DNA of 64,000 nt, taken from contig AP025582.1 in assembly GCA_022846075.1 (NCBI GenBank), positions 744,001-808,000 of the forward strand, given 5' to 3'. The translations under genes were made by a program, and so were the position numbers. The notes below the pieces were generated by a model. That model made no database searches. It worked only from the letters and a program-made list of their open reading frames with translations, and had not been told where the DNA came from. Positions 24,059-31,332 of this stretch are shown here, one piece after another (within the stretch, counting starts at the first letter, position 1; every line of letters starts with the position of its first letter). The stretch comes from Oscillospiraceae bacterium (GTDB lineage: Bacteria; Bacillota; Clostridia; Oscillospirales; Oscillospiraceae).

Positions 24059-24271
24059 TTAATCTGTAAGTCCCAAGAGATAATCGGACGACACTCCATA
24101 GTGTTCACAAATCAGCACTAATTTTTCAAGAGTGGTGGTTTTCTTGCCGTTTTCCATATCGCTGATTTGGGGTGTGGAAACCTGAAGGATTGCGGCCAAG
24201 ACGTTTTGGTTCTCACCGCTGGCCTTTCTTACCTCCCGCAAGCGCAGGCCAAACTCTTTTTTGTTTAGCAT
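24059..24271 (-). CDS. XRE-family transcriptional regulator
   Basis: A 70-residue single-domain helix-turn-helix protein. The lambda-repressor-like fold spans nearly all of it: FGLRLREVRKASGENQNVLAAIL, VSTPQISDMENGKKTTTLEKL, HYGVSSDYLLGL. Base composition is lower in GC than its neighbours, suggesting acquisition. It is divergent from a small gene at 24343 with a shared 71-bp control region, so autoregulation and control of that gene are likely. Confidence 0.88.
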   Translation of the reverse strand: MLNKKEFGLRLREVRKASGENQNVLAAILQVSTPQISDMENGKKTTTLEKLVLICEHYGVSSDYLLGLTD

Positions 24272-24281
24272 ATTGACCCCC

Positions 24282-24309
24282 TTGACAAATTAACTTATTG
24301 TTATATAAT
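24282..24309 (+). promoter_or_regulatory. consensus promoter of the 24343 gene with direct repeats
   Basis: TTGACA (24282-24287), 16-bp spacer, TATAAT (24304-24309). AATTAAC occurs just after the -35 and again just after the -10 (about 24287 and 24311), a candidate pair of sites for the divergent XRE regulator. Confidence 0.75.
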
Positions 24310-24342
24310 TGAATTAACAAAAAGCTAAACGAGGTGTTTTAT

Positions 24343-24597
24343 ATGGACGATTTGACCCGTGTCCTCTGCGACTACGCCTACGATAATCTCATGGAAGGCA
24401 GTTATGGCGTTCGCTCCCGTAGCATCCGGCGGGAAAACCAATTCCAGGCGGAACGGCGGCTGGACCGGCTCTGCGCCGCCCATCCTGAGCTTCGGGAAGA
24501 GCTGGAGGATATGTTGGAAGAGCTGTCCGTGGCGGCGGGAGAGGACATGGACGCCGCGTTCGCCTGCGGCCTCAAAGTGGGCCTCGCCCTTCGATAA
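24343..24597 (+). CDS. small conserved-type protein, possibly DUF6809-like
   Basis: An 84-residue acidic, mostly helical protein: MDDLTRVLCDYAYDNLMEGS, then RRLDRLCAAHPELREELEDML and AFACGLKVGLALR. The pattern of a helical body with E-L-E repeats ending in AF-x-x-G-x-x-x-G-x-x-L recalls DUF6809-type proteins of gut Firmicutes. That assignment is from memory and weak. GAGGTG precedes the ATG by 6 bases. Divergent partner: the XRE regulator. Confidence 0.6.
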   Translation: MDDLTRVLCDYAYDNLMEGSYGVRSRSIRRENQFQAERRLDRLCAAHPELREELEDMLEELSVAAGEDMDAAFACGLKVGLALR

Positions 24598-24603
24598 GCA
24601 GAA

Positions 24604-24628
24604 AGGGGCGGGCGATACGCCCGCCCCT
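24604..24628. terminator. GC-rich palindrome after the 24343 gene
   Basis: AGGGGCGGGCG-ATA-CGCCCGCCCCT, a perfect 11-bp stem between the small gene and the infB 3' end. There is no clear U-tract, so it may be a weak terminator or a dispersed palindrome. Confidence 0.5.
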
Positions 24629-24643
24629 ACGGCTTTGCTTTAA

Positions 24644-24659
24644 ACTTCGATCTGCTGCA
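24644..24659. repeat. 16-bp direct repeat of the infB 3' end
   Basis: ACTTCGATCTGCTGCA here is identical to 24751-24766, which encodes the last residues of IF-2. Read on the minus strand this outer copy gives Q-Q-I-E-V-TAA, an apparent former infB end. Confidence 0.7.
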
Positions 24660-24750
24660 CCGCAGTGTTAAGAAAATTTGCCGGTGGCAAATTTTTAACG
24701 TAGGCGCCCCGGCTGTGCCGGGGCGGGCCCTCCTGCGGGGGAGGTATCAC
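24660..24750. repeat. tandem-hairpin repeat, copy B, inserted at the infB stop
   Basis: Same architecture as copy A (23915-23980): AAAATTTGCC-GGT-GGCAAATTTT and CCCCGGC-TGT-GCCGGGG. It is flanked by 16-bp direct repeats (24644-24659 and 24751-24766), as if inserted with a target duplication. Confidence 0.7.
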
Positions 24751-27122
24751 ACTTCGATCTGCTGCATCTCAAAGGCCTCGATGATATCGCCGACCTTGAT
24801 GTCGGAATACTTCTCGATACCGATGCCGCACTCGTAGCCCTGGGCGACCTCTTTCTGGTCGTCCTTGAACCGCCGCAGAGAGGCGATGGCCCCCTCGTGG
24901 ACCACGATGCCGTCCCGCACCAGACGGATCTGGGCGTTGCGGGTGACCCGGCCGGAGGTGACGTAGCAGCCGGCGATGATGCCGGCCCCGGTGATCTTGT
25001 AGACCTCCCGGACCTCCACGGTGCCCAGCTCCACTTCCTTGAACTTGGGGGAGAGCATCCCCTTCATGGCCGCCTCGATCTCGTCGATGGCGTCGTAGAT
25101 GACCCGGTACATCCGCATATCCACGTGGTCCCGGGCGGCGGAGGCCTTGGCGTTGGTGTCGGGCCGGACGTTGAAGCCCACGATGATGGCGCCGGAGGTG
25201 GAGGCCAGCATCACGTCGCTTTCATTGATGGCGCCCACGGCGCAGTGGATGACCCGCACCCGGACCTCCTCGTTGGAGATCTTCTCCAGGGAGGCCTTCA
25301 CCGCCTCGGCGGAGCCCTGGACGTCGGCCTTGACGATGACGTTCAGGTTTTTGACCTCGCCTTGCTGGATCTGGCTGAACAGATCCTCCAGGGTGACCTT
25401 GCCCAGGGCGCTGGAGGAGGCCATCTTCTGGTCGTGCTTGCGCTGCTCGGCCAGCTCACGGGCCATGCGCTCGTCGGCCACGGCGTGGAAGTCGTCACCC
25501 GCCTGGGGCACCTCGGCCATGCCGATGATCTCCACGGGGACGGAGGGGCCGGCGTGCTCCAGGGTCTCGCCCTGGGCGTTCTGCATGGCCCGGACACGGC
25601 CCACGGCGGTGCCGGCGATGATGACGTCGCCCTGGTTGAGGGTGCCGTTCTGCACCAGGAGGGTGGCCACGGGGCCACGGCCCTTGTCCAGCCGGGCCTC
25701 GATGACGGCGCCGTGGGCGGAGCGGTTGGGGTTGGCCTTCAGCTCCCGCATCTCGGCGGTGAGGGTGACCATCTCCAGCAGGTTATCCACGCCCTCGCCG
25801 GTCTTGGCGGAGATGGGGCAGATGATGGTCTCGCCGCCCCAGTCCTCGGCTACCAGCTCGTACTCGGTGAGCTGCTGCTTGATGCGCTCGGGGTTGGCCT
25901 CGGGCTTATCCATCTTGTTGATGGCCACGATGATGGGGATCTCGGCGGCCTTGGCGTGGTTGATGGACTCGATGGTCTGGGGCATGATGCCGTCGTCGGC
26001 GGCCACCACCAGGATGGCCACGTCGGTGATCATGGCGCCCCGGGCCCGCATGGCGGTAAAGGCCTCGTGGCCCGGCGTGTCCAGGAAGGTGATGGGCTTG
26101 CCCTTCACCTCCACCTGATAGGCGCCGATGTGCTGGGTAATGCCGCCGGCCTCCCGGTCCACCACGTGGGCGCTGCGGATATAGTCCAGCAGGGAGGTCT
26201 TGCCGTGGTCCACGTGGCCCATGACCACCACCACGGGGGCGCGGTCGATGAGGTCCTCGGCCTTGTCCTCGGCGGTGTCGATGAGCTTCTCCTCGATGGT
26301 GACGATGACTTCCTTCTCCACCTTGCAGCCCATCTCCTCAGCGATGATGGCGGCGGTGTCGAAATCAATGACATCGGACATGGAGGCCATGATGCCGTTC
26401 TTCATGAGGGTCTTGACCACCTCGGCGCCGGTCTTTTTCATCCGGGAGGCCAGTTCGTTGACGGCGATCTCGTCGGGGATCATGACCTTCAGGGGAGTCT
26501 TTTTGGCGATCTCCAGCTGGAGCCGGCGCATCCGGTCCTGCTCCTCCTGGCGGCGCTTGTTGCCCTGGAAGCCGCCGCCCCGGCGCTGGTTATTGTTGCG
26601 GCCCTGGAACTTCTGCTTGCCCGCCTGCATCTGGGTGGTCTTGGTGGAGGCGATCTTCTCCAGCCGCTCGTCGTATTTCTCCAGGTTCACGGCGCCGCCC
26701 TTGCGGGTGTCCACCAGCTTCTTCTCGGGAACACGGGTGGCGGGGCGCTGGACCTGGGCGGCGGGCTGAGCCTGACCGCCCTGCTGGGGCCTGGCTCCCT
26801 GCTGCTGGGGAGCGGCGGGCTGGGCGTGCTGCTGGGGCTTGCCCTGGGCGGGGGCGGCCGCCTTGGGCGCCGCGGGGGCGCTGGGGGCGGGAGCCGGAGC
26901 GGGCTTGGGCTCGTGATAGACGTCGGCAAAGACGCTCTCGATGCTCTCCACCTGATGGTGCTGGGTCAGATACTCAAAGATGAGGGAGAGCTCCCGGTCC
27001 TCAAGGGCCTGCATGTGGTTCTTGGGGGCCGTGGCGTACTGGGTGAGGATATCCGCGATCTCCTTGGAGTTCTTTCCGAAATCTTTGGCTACTTCATGGA
27101 CACGATACTTGTTATTCAGCAA
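24747..27122 (-). CDS. infB: translation initiation factor IF-2
   Basis: GTPase that places fMet-tRNA on the 30S subunit; 791 residues. The N-terminal IF2_N domain ([20 protein letters not shown]) is followed by a low-complexity Ala/Pro/Gln linker and a second IF2_N domain ([19 protein letters not shown]). The G domain has [10 protein letters not shown] (~residue 300), DTPGHEAF and NKMDK; beta-barrel domains follow. The open frame begins at a TTG at 27221, but the TTG at 27122 is chosen because GGAGGTGG lies 5 bases upstream and the protein then starts at the conserved domain. The stop is displaced by repeat B. Confidence 0.93.
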   Translation of the reverse strand: MLNNKYRVHEVAKDFGKNSKEIADILTQYATAPKNHMQALEDRELSLIFEYLTQHHQVESIESVFADVYHEPKPAPAPAPSAPAAPKAAAPAQGKPQQHAQPAAPQQQGARPQQGGQAQPAAQVQRPATRVPEKKLVDTRKGGAVNLEKYDERLEKIASTKTTQMQAGKQKFQGRNNNQRRGGGFQGNKRRQEEQDRMRRLQLEIAKKTPLKVMIPDEIAVNELASRMKKTGAEVVKTLMKNGIMASMSDVIDFDTAAIIAEEMGCKVEKEVIVTIEEKLIDTAEDKAEDLIDRAPVVVVMGHVDHGKTSLLDYIRSAHVVDREAGGITQHIGAYQVEVKGKPITFLDTPGHEAFTAMRARGAMITDVAILVVAADDGIMPQTIESINHAKAAEIPIIVAINKMDKPEANPERIKQQLTEYELVAEDWGGETIICPISAKTGEGVDNLLEMVTLTAEMRELKANPNRSAHGAVIEARLDKGRGPVATLLVQNGTLNQGDVIIAGTAVGRVRAMQNAQGETLEHAGPSVPVEIIGMAEVPQAGDDFHAVADERMARELAEQRKHDQKMASSSALGKVTLEDLFSQIQQGEVKNLNVIVKADVQGSAEAVKASLEKISNEEVRVRVIHCAVGAINESDVMLASTSGAIIVGFNVRPDTNAKASAARDHVDMRMYRVIYDAIDEIEAAMKGMLSPKFKEVELGTVEVREVYKITGAGIIAGCYVTSGRVTRNAQIRLVRDGIVVHEGAIASLRRFKDDQKEVAQGYECGIGIEKYSDIKVGDIIEAFEMQQIEV

Positions 27123-27127
27123 ATGAG

Positions 27128-27135
27128 CCACCTCC
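27128..27135 (-). promoter_or_regulatory. Shine-Dalgarno deciding the infB start
   Basis: GGAGGTGG on the minus strand, 5 bases before TTG 27122. No comparable site precedes the in-frame ATG at 27137 or TTG at 27221. Confidence 0.7.
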
Positions 27136-27141
27136 ATGTGG

Positions 27142-27201
27142 GGGCTTGTGCCAACGAGAAAAGGGGAGAGGGTTCTCCCCCTTTCTGATTGGAACAAGCC
27201 C
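27142..27201 (-). other. structured leader hairpin between ylxQ and infB
   Basis: The outer stem GGGCTTGT / ACAAGCCC plus CCAA / TTGG encloses an inner stem GGGGAGA / TCTCCCC. On the minus strand the inner stem is followed by TTTTCT. It could be an attenuator, a processing site or a translational control element for infB. Confidence 0.55.
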
Positions 27202-27224
27202 GGTTCCTGATTCTCTTCCAACGT

Positions 27225-27683
27225 TCATGATCTGCGTTCCTTGGGCGGGGGCGCCCAGGGTTTGTGCTGTCTGGCCTCAATGGCCTTTTCCTTGTTTTTG
27301 CGCTCCTTCTGGCGGCGGTAGGTCTTTTCCGCCTTGTGGTCCAGCCGCCCCGCGGCTTCGCCGTACTGCTCGGGGTCGGCCTGGGCCAGCTTCCTGGCCG
27401 TGGAGGCGGCGAAGCCCACCTCGGTGAGGGCCATCACCGCGCAGCTGGCCCGGCCCACGGCCCCGCCCAGCTCCGGCTTGGAGAAGGGGGACACCAGACA
27501 GGGGCAGTTGCCGATCTCCCCCAGGCTCTTGGCCCGGCGGATGGTGTTCTCGGCGGCGTCGGAGGCCAAAAGGATGAGCTTAGCCTTGTGGGTGCGGGCG
27601 GCGATGGAGACCGGCTCCTCGCCCACCTCCACCCGGCCCGCTTTCCGGGCCAGGCCGATGAGGCCCAGCAGGGAGTTATCCAT
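27225..27683 (-). CDS. L7Ae/YlxQ-family RNA-binding protein
   Basis: A 152-residue kink-turn-type RNA-binding protein. Residues 1-95 are the L7Ae/L30e fold (LLGLIGLARKAGRVEVGEEP, KLILLASDAAENTIRR). The C-terminal ~45 residues are a basic, Lys/Arg-rich tail absent from short YlxQ proteins. The start ATG at 27683 overlaps the ylxR end by 8 bp with AGGTGA upstream. It is a standard member of the nusA-infB operon. Confidence 0.88.
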   Translation of the reverse strand: MDNSLLGLIGLARKAGRVEVGEEPVSIAARTHKAKLILLASDAAENTIRRAKSLGEIGNCPCLVSPFSKPELGGAVGRASCAVMALTEVGFAASTARKLAQADPEQYGEAAGRLDHKAEKTYRRQKERKNKEKAIEARQHKPWAPPPKERRS

Positions 27684-27951
27684 TTTTGTCACCTGCTTCC
27701 ATCTGGGCTTCCAGCGCCGCCCATACCTCATCGGGCAGGGGGGCGGAGAAGGCCCGCTCCAGGGCCCGGGATTTGCGGGCCCGCATCAGGCAGGCGGGGT
27801 CGGGACACACGTAGGCGCCCCGGCCGGGCTTCTTGCCTTTGAAATCCAGGGAGACCTCCCCTTCCGGAGAGCGGACCACCCGGATCAGCTCAGGTTTGGG
27901 CCTGTGTTCCCGGCAGCCCACACACTGGCGCAGGGGAATTTTTTTCGGCAT
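27676..27951 (-). CDS. YlxR/RnpM family RNA-binding protein (DUF448)
   Basis: A 91-residue protein with the family hallmarks PLRQCVGCRE and GRGAYVCPDPAC. YlxR has been described in Bacillus as an RNase P-associated modulator (RnpM). It sits between nusA and ylxQ, as expected, but a MITE-like element separates it from nusA by about 170 bp. Confidence 0.9.
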   Translation of the reverse strand: MPKKIPLRQCVGCREHRPKPELIRVVRSPEGEVSLDFKGKKPGRGAYVCPDPACLMRARKSRALERAFSAPLPDEVWAALEAQMEAGDKNG

Positions 27952-27979
27952 GGGGGAAACCTCCCTTCAAATGATCTGT

Positions 27980-28122
27980 GTTGGCCTTCCCCTCGGGGGA
28001 AGGTGCCCCCGAAGGGGGCGGATGAGGGGAATGGCGCGATATGGGAAAGGCTCTGCGTATCCGATAAGCTCCCCTCATCAGTCAGCCATTCGGGCTTACA
28101 GCTTCCCCCAGGGGAAGCCTTA
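27980..28122. repeat. MITE-like element (copy 2) abutting the nusA stop codon
   Basis: Terminal inverted repeats begin GGCCTTCCCC and GGCTTCCCC, with GATGAGGGGA inside each arm and the core GGGAAAGGCTCTGC; they match copy 1 (23622-23771). The nusA TAA lies exactly at the element's edge. Confidence 0.7.
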
Positions 28123-29346
28123 TTCTTCGGAAGCGGCCTCTTCGGCCTCATTGGCCTCGCCGGTCTCATTGACCTCGTCGACCGCATTGGTCTCGTCGGC
28201 CTCCTCGGGCTCCTCGTCCAGGATGAGGTCCTCCTCCTCCGGTTCGGGATCCTCGGGGGCGCTCTCGGGCTTGATGTCGATCTTGTAGCCGGTGAGCTTG
28301 GCGGCCAGGCGGGCGTTCTGCCCCTCCTTGCCGATGGCCAGGGAGAGCTGGTCGTCGGGGACCACCACCCGGCAGTTCTTGCCGTCGTCCAGGGTGGTGA
28401 CCGAGATCACGTCGGCGGGGGCCAGGGCGGCGGCCACGTACTCCGCCGGGTCCTCGGACCACTTGATGATGTCCACCTTCTCGCCCTTGAGCTCGGCCAC
28501 GATGTTGTTCACCCGCTGGCCCTTGGGGCCCACGCAGGCGCCGATGGGGTCCACGTTGGGGTCGGCGGACCACACCGCCAGCTTGGTGCGGCTGCCCGCC
28601 TCCCGGGCGATGGACTTGACCTCCACGGTGCCGTCGTAGATCTCGGGCACCTCCAGCTCGAAGAGCCGCTTGACGAGGCCGGGGTGGGTGCGGGAGATGA
28701 GGACCTGGGGGCCCCGGGTGGAGCGGCGGACCTCCACCACGTAGACCTTGAGGCGCATGCCCTCCACGTAGCTCTCTCCCCGGACCTGCTCACTGGGGGC
28801 CAGATAGGCCTCGGTAAACTCGCTGCCCGAGGAGATGCGCAGGGAGGCGCCCCCGGTGCGGGGGTCGATGCGGGTGACGAGGCCGGTGAGGATCTCGTGC
28901 TCCTTGGAGGTGAACTCGTCGAAGATCATGCCCCGCTCGGCTTCCCGCATCCCCTGGATGATGACCTGCCGGGCGGTCTGGGCGGCGATGCGGCCGAAGT
29001 CCCGGGTCTTGACCTCGATGGAGACCACGTCCCCCAGCATGGCCCGGGGCAGCTTGGCCTGGGCCTCTTCCAGGCTGATCTCGGTGGCGGGATTGTCCAC
29101 GGTCTCCACCACGTCTTTTTTGATATACATGCGCACGGTGCCCTTTTCGGGGTCGGCGTCCACCACGATGTTGTCCCCGGCGTCCTCGTGGTCCTTCTTG
29201 TAGGCGGAGACCAGGGCCAGGGTGATCTTCTCCATCATATAGCCCTTGGGGATGCCCTTTTCCTTCTCAATGAGCTCGATGGCGGTGAAGAACTCGGGGG
29301 CGTCCAGCTCGTTGGTCTTCTGGGCCTTCTGATTTTTCTTCGGCAT
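28120..29346 (-). CDS. nusA: transcription termination/antitermination factor NusA
   Basis: Elongation factor binding RNA polymerase and nascent RNA; 408 residues. The N-terminal RNAP-binding domain is followed by S1 (~135-200), KH1 and KH2 (GACVGPKGQRVNNIVAELKGEKVDII; LSLAIGKEGQNARLAAKLTGYKIDI). A very acidic Glu/Asp tail of ~45 residues replaces the C-terminal repeats of proteobacterial NusA. The stop codon TAA coincides with the boundary of the MITE-like element. It starts 23 bp after rimP. Confidence 0.95.
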   Translation of the reverse strand: MPKKNQKAQKTNELDAPEFFTAIELIEKEKGIPKGYMMEKITLALVSAYKKDHEDAGDNIVVDADPEKGTVRMYIKKDVVETVDNPATEISLEEAQAKLPRAMLGDVVSIEVKTRDFGRIAAQTARQVIIQGMREAERGMIFDEFTSKEHEILTGLVTRIDPRTGGASLRISSGSEFTEAYLAPSEQVRGESYVEGMRLKVYVVEVRRSTRGPQVLISRTHPGLVKRLFELEVPEIYDGTVEVKSIAREAGSRTKLAVWSADPNVDPIGACVGPKGQRVNNIVAELKGEKVDIIKWSEDPAEYVAAALAPADVISVTTLDDGKNCRVVVPDDQLSLAIGKEGQNARLAAKLTGYKIDIKPESAPEDPEPEEEDLILDEEPEEADETNAVDEVNETGEANEAEEAASEE

Positions 29347-29368
29347 GATACTTAGTCTCCTTTATCCA

Positions 29369-29824
29369 TCAAACGCGCACGTACAGCCGTACCTGCGCTA
29401 TGTCTTTTTTCAAAAAGGTTTTCTCCCCGGCGGGGGCGGAGATGCTCACGTCCCCGTCGGCGTAGGCGGTGAGGGTGCCCACCCACTCCTTCCGGCCCTC
29501 CTCGGCCCGGTAGAGCTTGACCTCCACCTCGCTGCCCAGGCAGGCGGCGAAGTGCTCCGGCTTTTTGAGGGCCCGGTCCGCCCCGGCGGAGGAGACCTCA
29601 AAGGTGTAGCTGCCCGGAATGGGGTCGGCCGCGTCCAGCACCGGGTCCATGGCGTGGTCGATGGCCACGCAGTCGTCGATGGACACGCCGCCGGCTTTGT
29701 CGATATAGAGCCGCAGGTACCAGACCCCGGCCTCCTTGACGTACTCCACGTCCCAGAGGGTGCAGCCGTTCTCCTCCACAATGGGCTGGGCCAACGCCTG
29801 AACCACTTCGGTCACTTTCGCCAT
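29369..29824 (-). CDS. rimP: ribosome maturation factor RimP
   Basis: 30S assembly factor; 151 residues in two domains, with VEENGCTLWDVEYVKEAG and the characteristic YTFEVSSAGADRALKKPEHF. The start ATG at 29824 gives the expected N-terminus MAKVTEVV. A frame extension to 29869 would run through the leader hairpin and is rejected. It is the first gene of the rimP-nusA-infB operon. Confidence 0.93.
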   Translation of the reverse strand: MAKVTEVVQALAQPIVEENGCTLWDVEYVKEAGVWYLRLYIDKAGGVSIDDCVAIDHAMDPVLDAADPIPGSYTFEVSSAGADRALKKPEHFAACLGSEVEVKLYRAEEGRKEWVGTLTAYADGDVSISAPAGEKTFLKKDIAQVRLYVRV

Positions 29825-29850
29825 TCGGACTTCAAACCCCTCTTTCCAAT

Positions 29851-29880
29851 CAAAAAGAGTGAGGAACAAACCTCACTCTC
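29851..29880 (-). terminator. attenuator-like terminator in the rimP leader
   Basis: On the minus strand AGAGTGAGG-TTTGTT-CCTCACTCT is followed by TTTTTG, between the promoter and the rimP start codon. It would prematurely end transcription unless read through; NusA-dependent autoregulation is conceivable. Confidence 0.7.
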
Positions 29881-29906
29881 ACCATACTTACACTACTATC
29901 ATAGGG

Positions 29907-29935
29907 AGTATACCACGAAAATGCTTCCAATGCAA
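29907..29935 (-). promoter_or_regulatory. promoter of the rimP-nusA-infB operon
   Basis: On the minus strand TTGCAT (29935-29930), 17-bp spacer, TATACT (29912-29907). Confidence 0.8.
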
Positions 29936-30038
29936 GATTATTTGCGAAAATCAATGGCTGCGCCGGGGAAAAGTTTCTCTTGTTCCTGTCGAAAAAGCAG
30001 ATATAATAGAAGAAAAGAGCGTGAGAGGGGTGGGGGAT

Positions 30039-31244
30039 ATGCGACGGCTGCTGGCGCTGGTATTGACCGCCGGCCTGCTGGCGGGCTCCGCGGGGGCTGT
30101 CTGGAGCGACGCCGGGGACCACTGGGCCGGGGAGGCCCTGGAGCGGGCGGGGAGCCGGGGGTGGCTCTCCGGCTACGAGGACGGCACGGTCCGGCCCGAC
30201 GACGCCCTGACCTGGGGGCACTATCTGACCATGCTGGGCCGGGCCTTCTGGCCCGACGCCCTGGCCCAGACGCCCCCCGAGGCGGAGGGCGGCCACTGGG
30301 CCTCCGGCGCCCGGGCGGCGGCGGAGGGGGCCGGGGTGCTGGGGGGCCTGGACGCCGGTGACCTGGACGCTCCCCTGACCCGGCAGGAGGCGGCCGTCCT
30401 GCTGTACGCCGCCCTGTCCGGCGTGGGCGGGGTCTCCGACCTGGAAGGGGCCCAGCCGGCATTCACCGACTGGGACAGCGTGCCGGAGCCCTGCCGGGCC
30501 GCCGTGGCCCAGATGGCGGGCCGGGGCCTGCTGGGGGGCTACGAGGACGGCTCCTTCCGGGGAGAGAACCCCCTCACCCGGGCGGAGGGGACGGTGTTGC
30601 TGGACCGGCTGGCCCAATTCCTGGACGCCTGGGCGGAGGAGCACGCCGGAACCCTGGAGGAGCCGGAGGAACCGATCCCTGCGGAGGGAGAGGCCCCCGC
30701 CGCCCCCTCCGGCGATCCGGCCCTCCGGGCGCTGGGGGAGAACGACGCCAAGCTCGTCCGCCTCTATGGGACGGCGGAGCGCAGGCGATATGACAATGAG
30801 GAGGAGGCGGCCGGGCACATGGCCCAGGTGACCGTGCCGGTGTGGAAGCTGGACAAGGCCACCGGCATCAAGACCACGGGACACCTGACCTTTACCGTCC
30901 ACGAGGCCATCGTGGACGACATGACCGCCATCTTTACGGAGATCTACCTGGACCCTGAGCAGTTCCCCATCTACGAGATCGGCGGCTACGACTGGCGGGG
31001 GGACAGCGCCAAGGGGGAGCACAACTGCGGCACGGCGGTGGATATCAACGCCGGGGAGAACTACCAGGTCTACGCCAGCGGGGCCGTGGGAGCGGGGAAG
31101 TACTGGAAGCCGGGGGAGGACCCCTGGTCCATCCCGGAAAACGGCAGCGTGGTGCGGACCTTCAACGCCTACGGCTATTCCTGGGGGGGCAACGCCTGGC
31201 CCACCAACAAGGACTATATGCACTTTTCCTATCTGGGCGTTTAA
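30039..31244 (+). CDS. secreted SLH-domain protein with M15 peptidase domain
   Basis: A 401-residue exported protein. A signal peptide (RRLLALVLTAGLLAGSAGAV) is followed by three SLH repeats (residues ~20-200: DHWAGEALERAGSRGWLSGYEDGTVRP and similar), which bind pyruvylated wall polymer. An acidic Pro-rich linker leads to a C-terminal M15 (VanY/CwlK-like) domain with zinc ligands in GEHNCGTAVDIN and DYMHF. It probably cleaves D-Ala-D-Ala or L-Ala-D-Glu bonds in peptidoglycan at the cell surface. A TATAAT at 30002-30007 with TTGTTC 16 bp upstream is a possible promoter. Confidence 0.85.
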   Translation: MRRLLALVLTAGLLAGSAGAVWSDAGDHWAGEALERAGSRGWLSGYEDGTVRPDDALTWGHYLTMLGRAFWPDALAQTPPEAEGGHWASGARAAAEGAGVLGGLDAGDLDAPLTRQEAAVLLYAALSGVGGVSDLEGAQPAFTDWDSVPEPCRAAVAQMAGRGLLGGYEDGSFRGENPLTRAEGTVLLDRLAQFLDAWAEEHAGTLEEPEEPIPAEGEAPAAPSGDPALRALGENDAKLVRLYGTAERRRYDNEEEAAGHMAQVTVPVWKLDKATGIKTTGHLTFTVHEAIVDDMTAIFTEIYLDPEQFPIYEIGGYDWRGDSAKGEHNCGTAVDINAGENYQVYASGAVGAGKYWKPGEDPWSIPENGSVVRTFNAYGYSWGGNAWPTNKDYMHFSYLGV

Positions 31245-31277
31245 GCGCGCGGGAAAGGGACACTTTCGAAAAGAGAA

Positions 31278-31321
31278 ACCGTCCGGGATCGAAGAAAACT
31301 TCGATCCCGGACGGTTTTTTA
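31278..31321. terminator. bidirectional terminator between SLH gene and EF-G paralogue
   Basis: A perfect 17-bp stem (ACCGTCCGGGATCGAAG and its complement) with an AAAA loop, followed by T6. Confidence 0.9.
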
Positions 31322-31332
31322 TTGATGGGTGA

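Noticed and set aside
27137-27221. Extended N-terminus of IF-2 starting at TTG 27221 or ATG 27137
   Set aside because: This region folds into a strong hairpin, lacks a Shine-Dalgarno for those starts, and GGAGGTGG is placed for TTG 27122.
23600-28125. CRISPR array suggested by repeated palindromes
   Set aside because: Only two copies each of two element types, separated by kilobases and with inverted ends; no regular repeat-spacer pattern and no cas genes.
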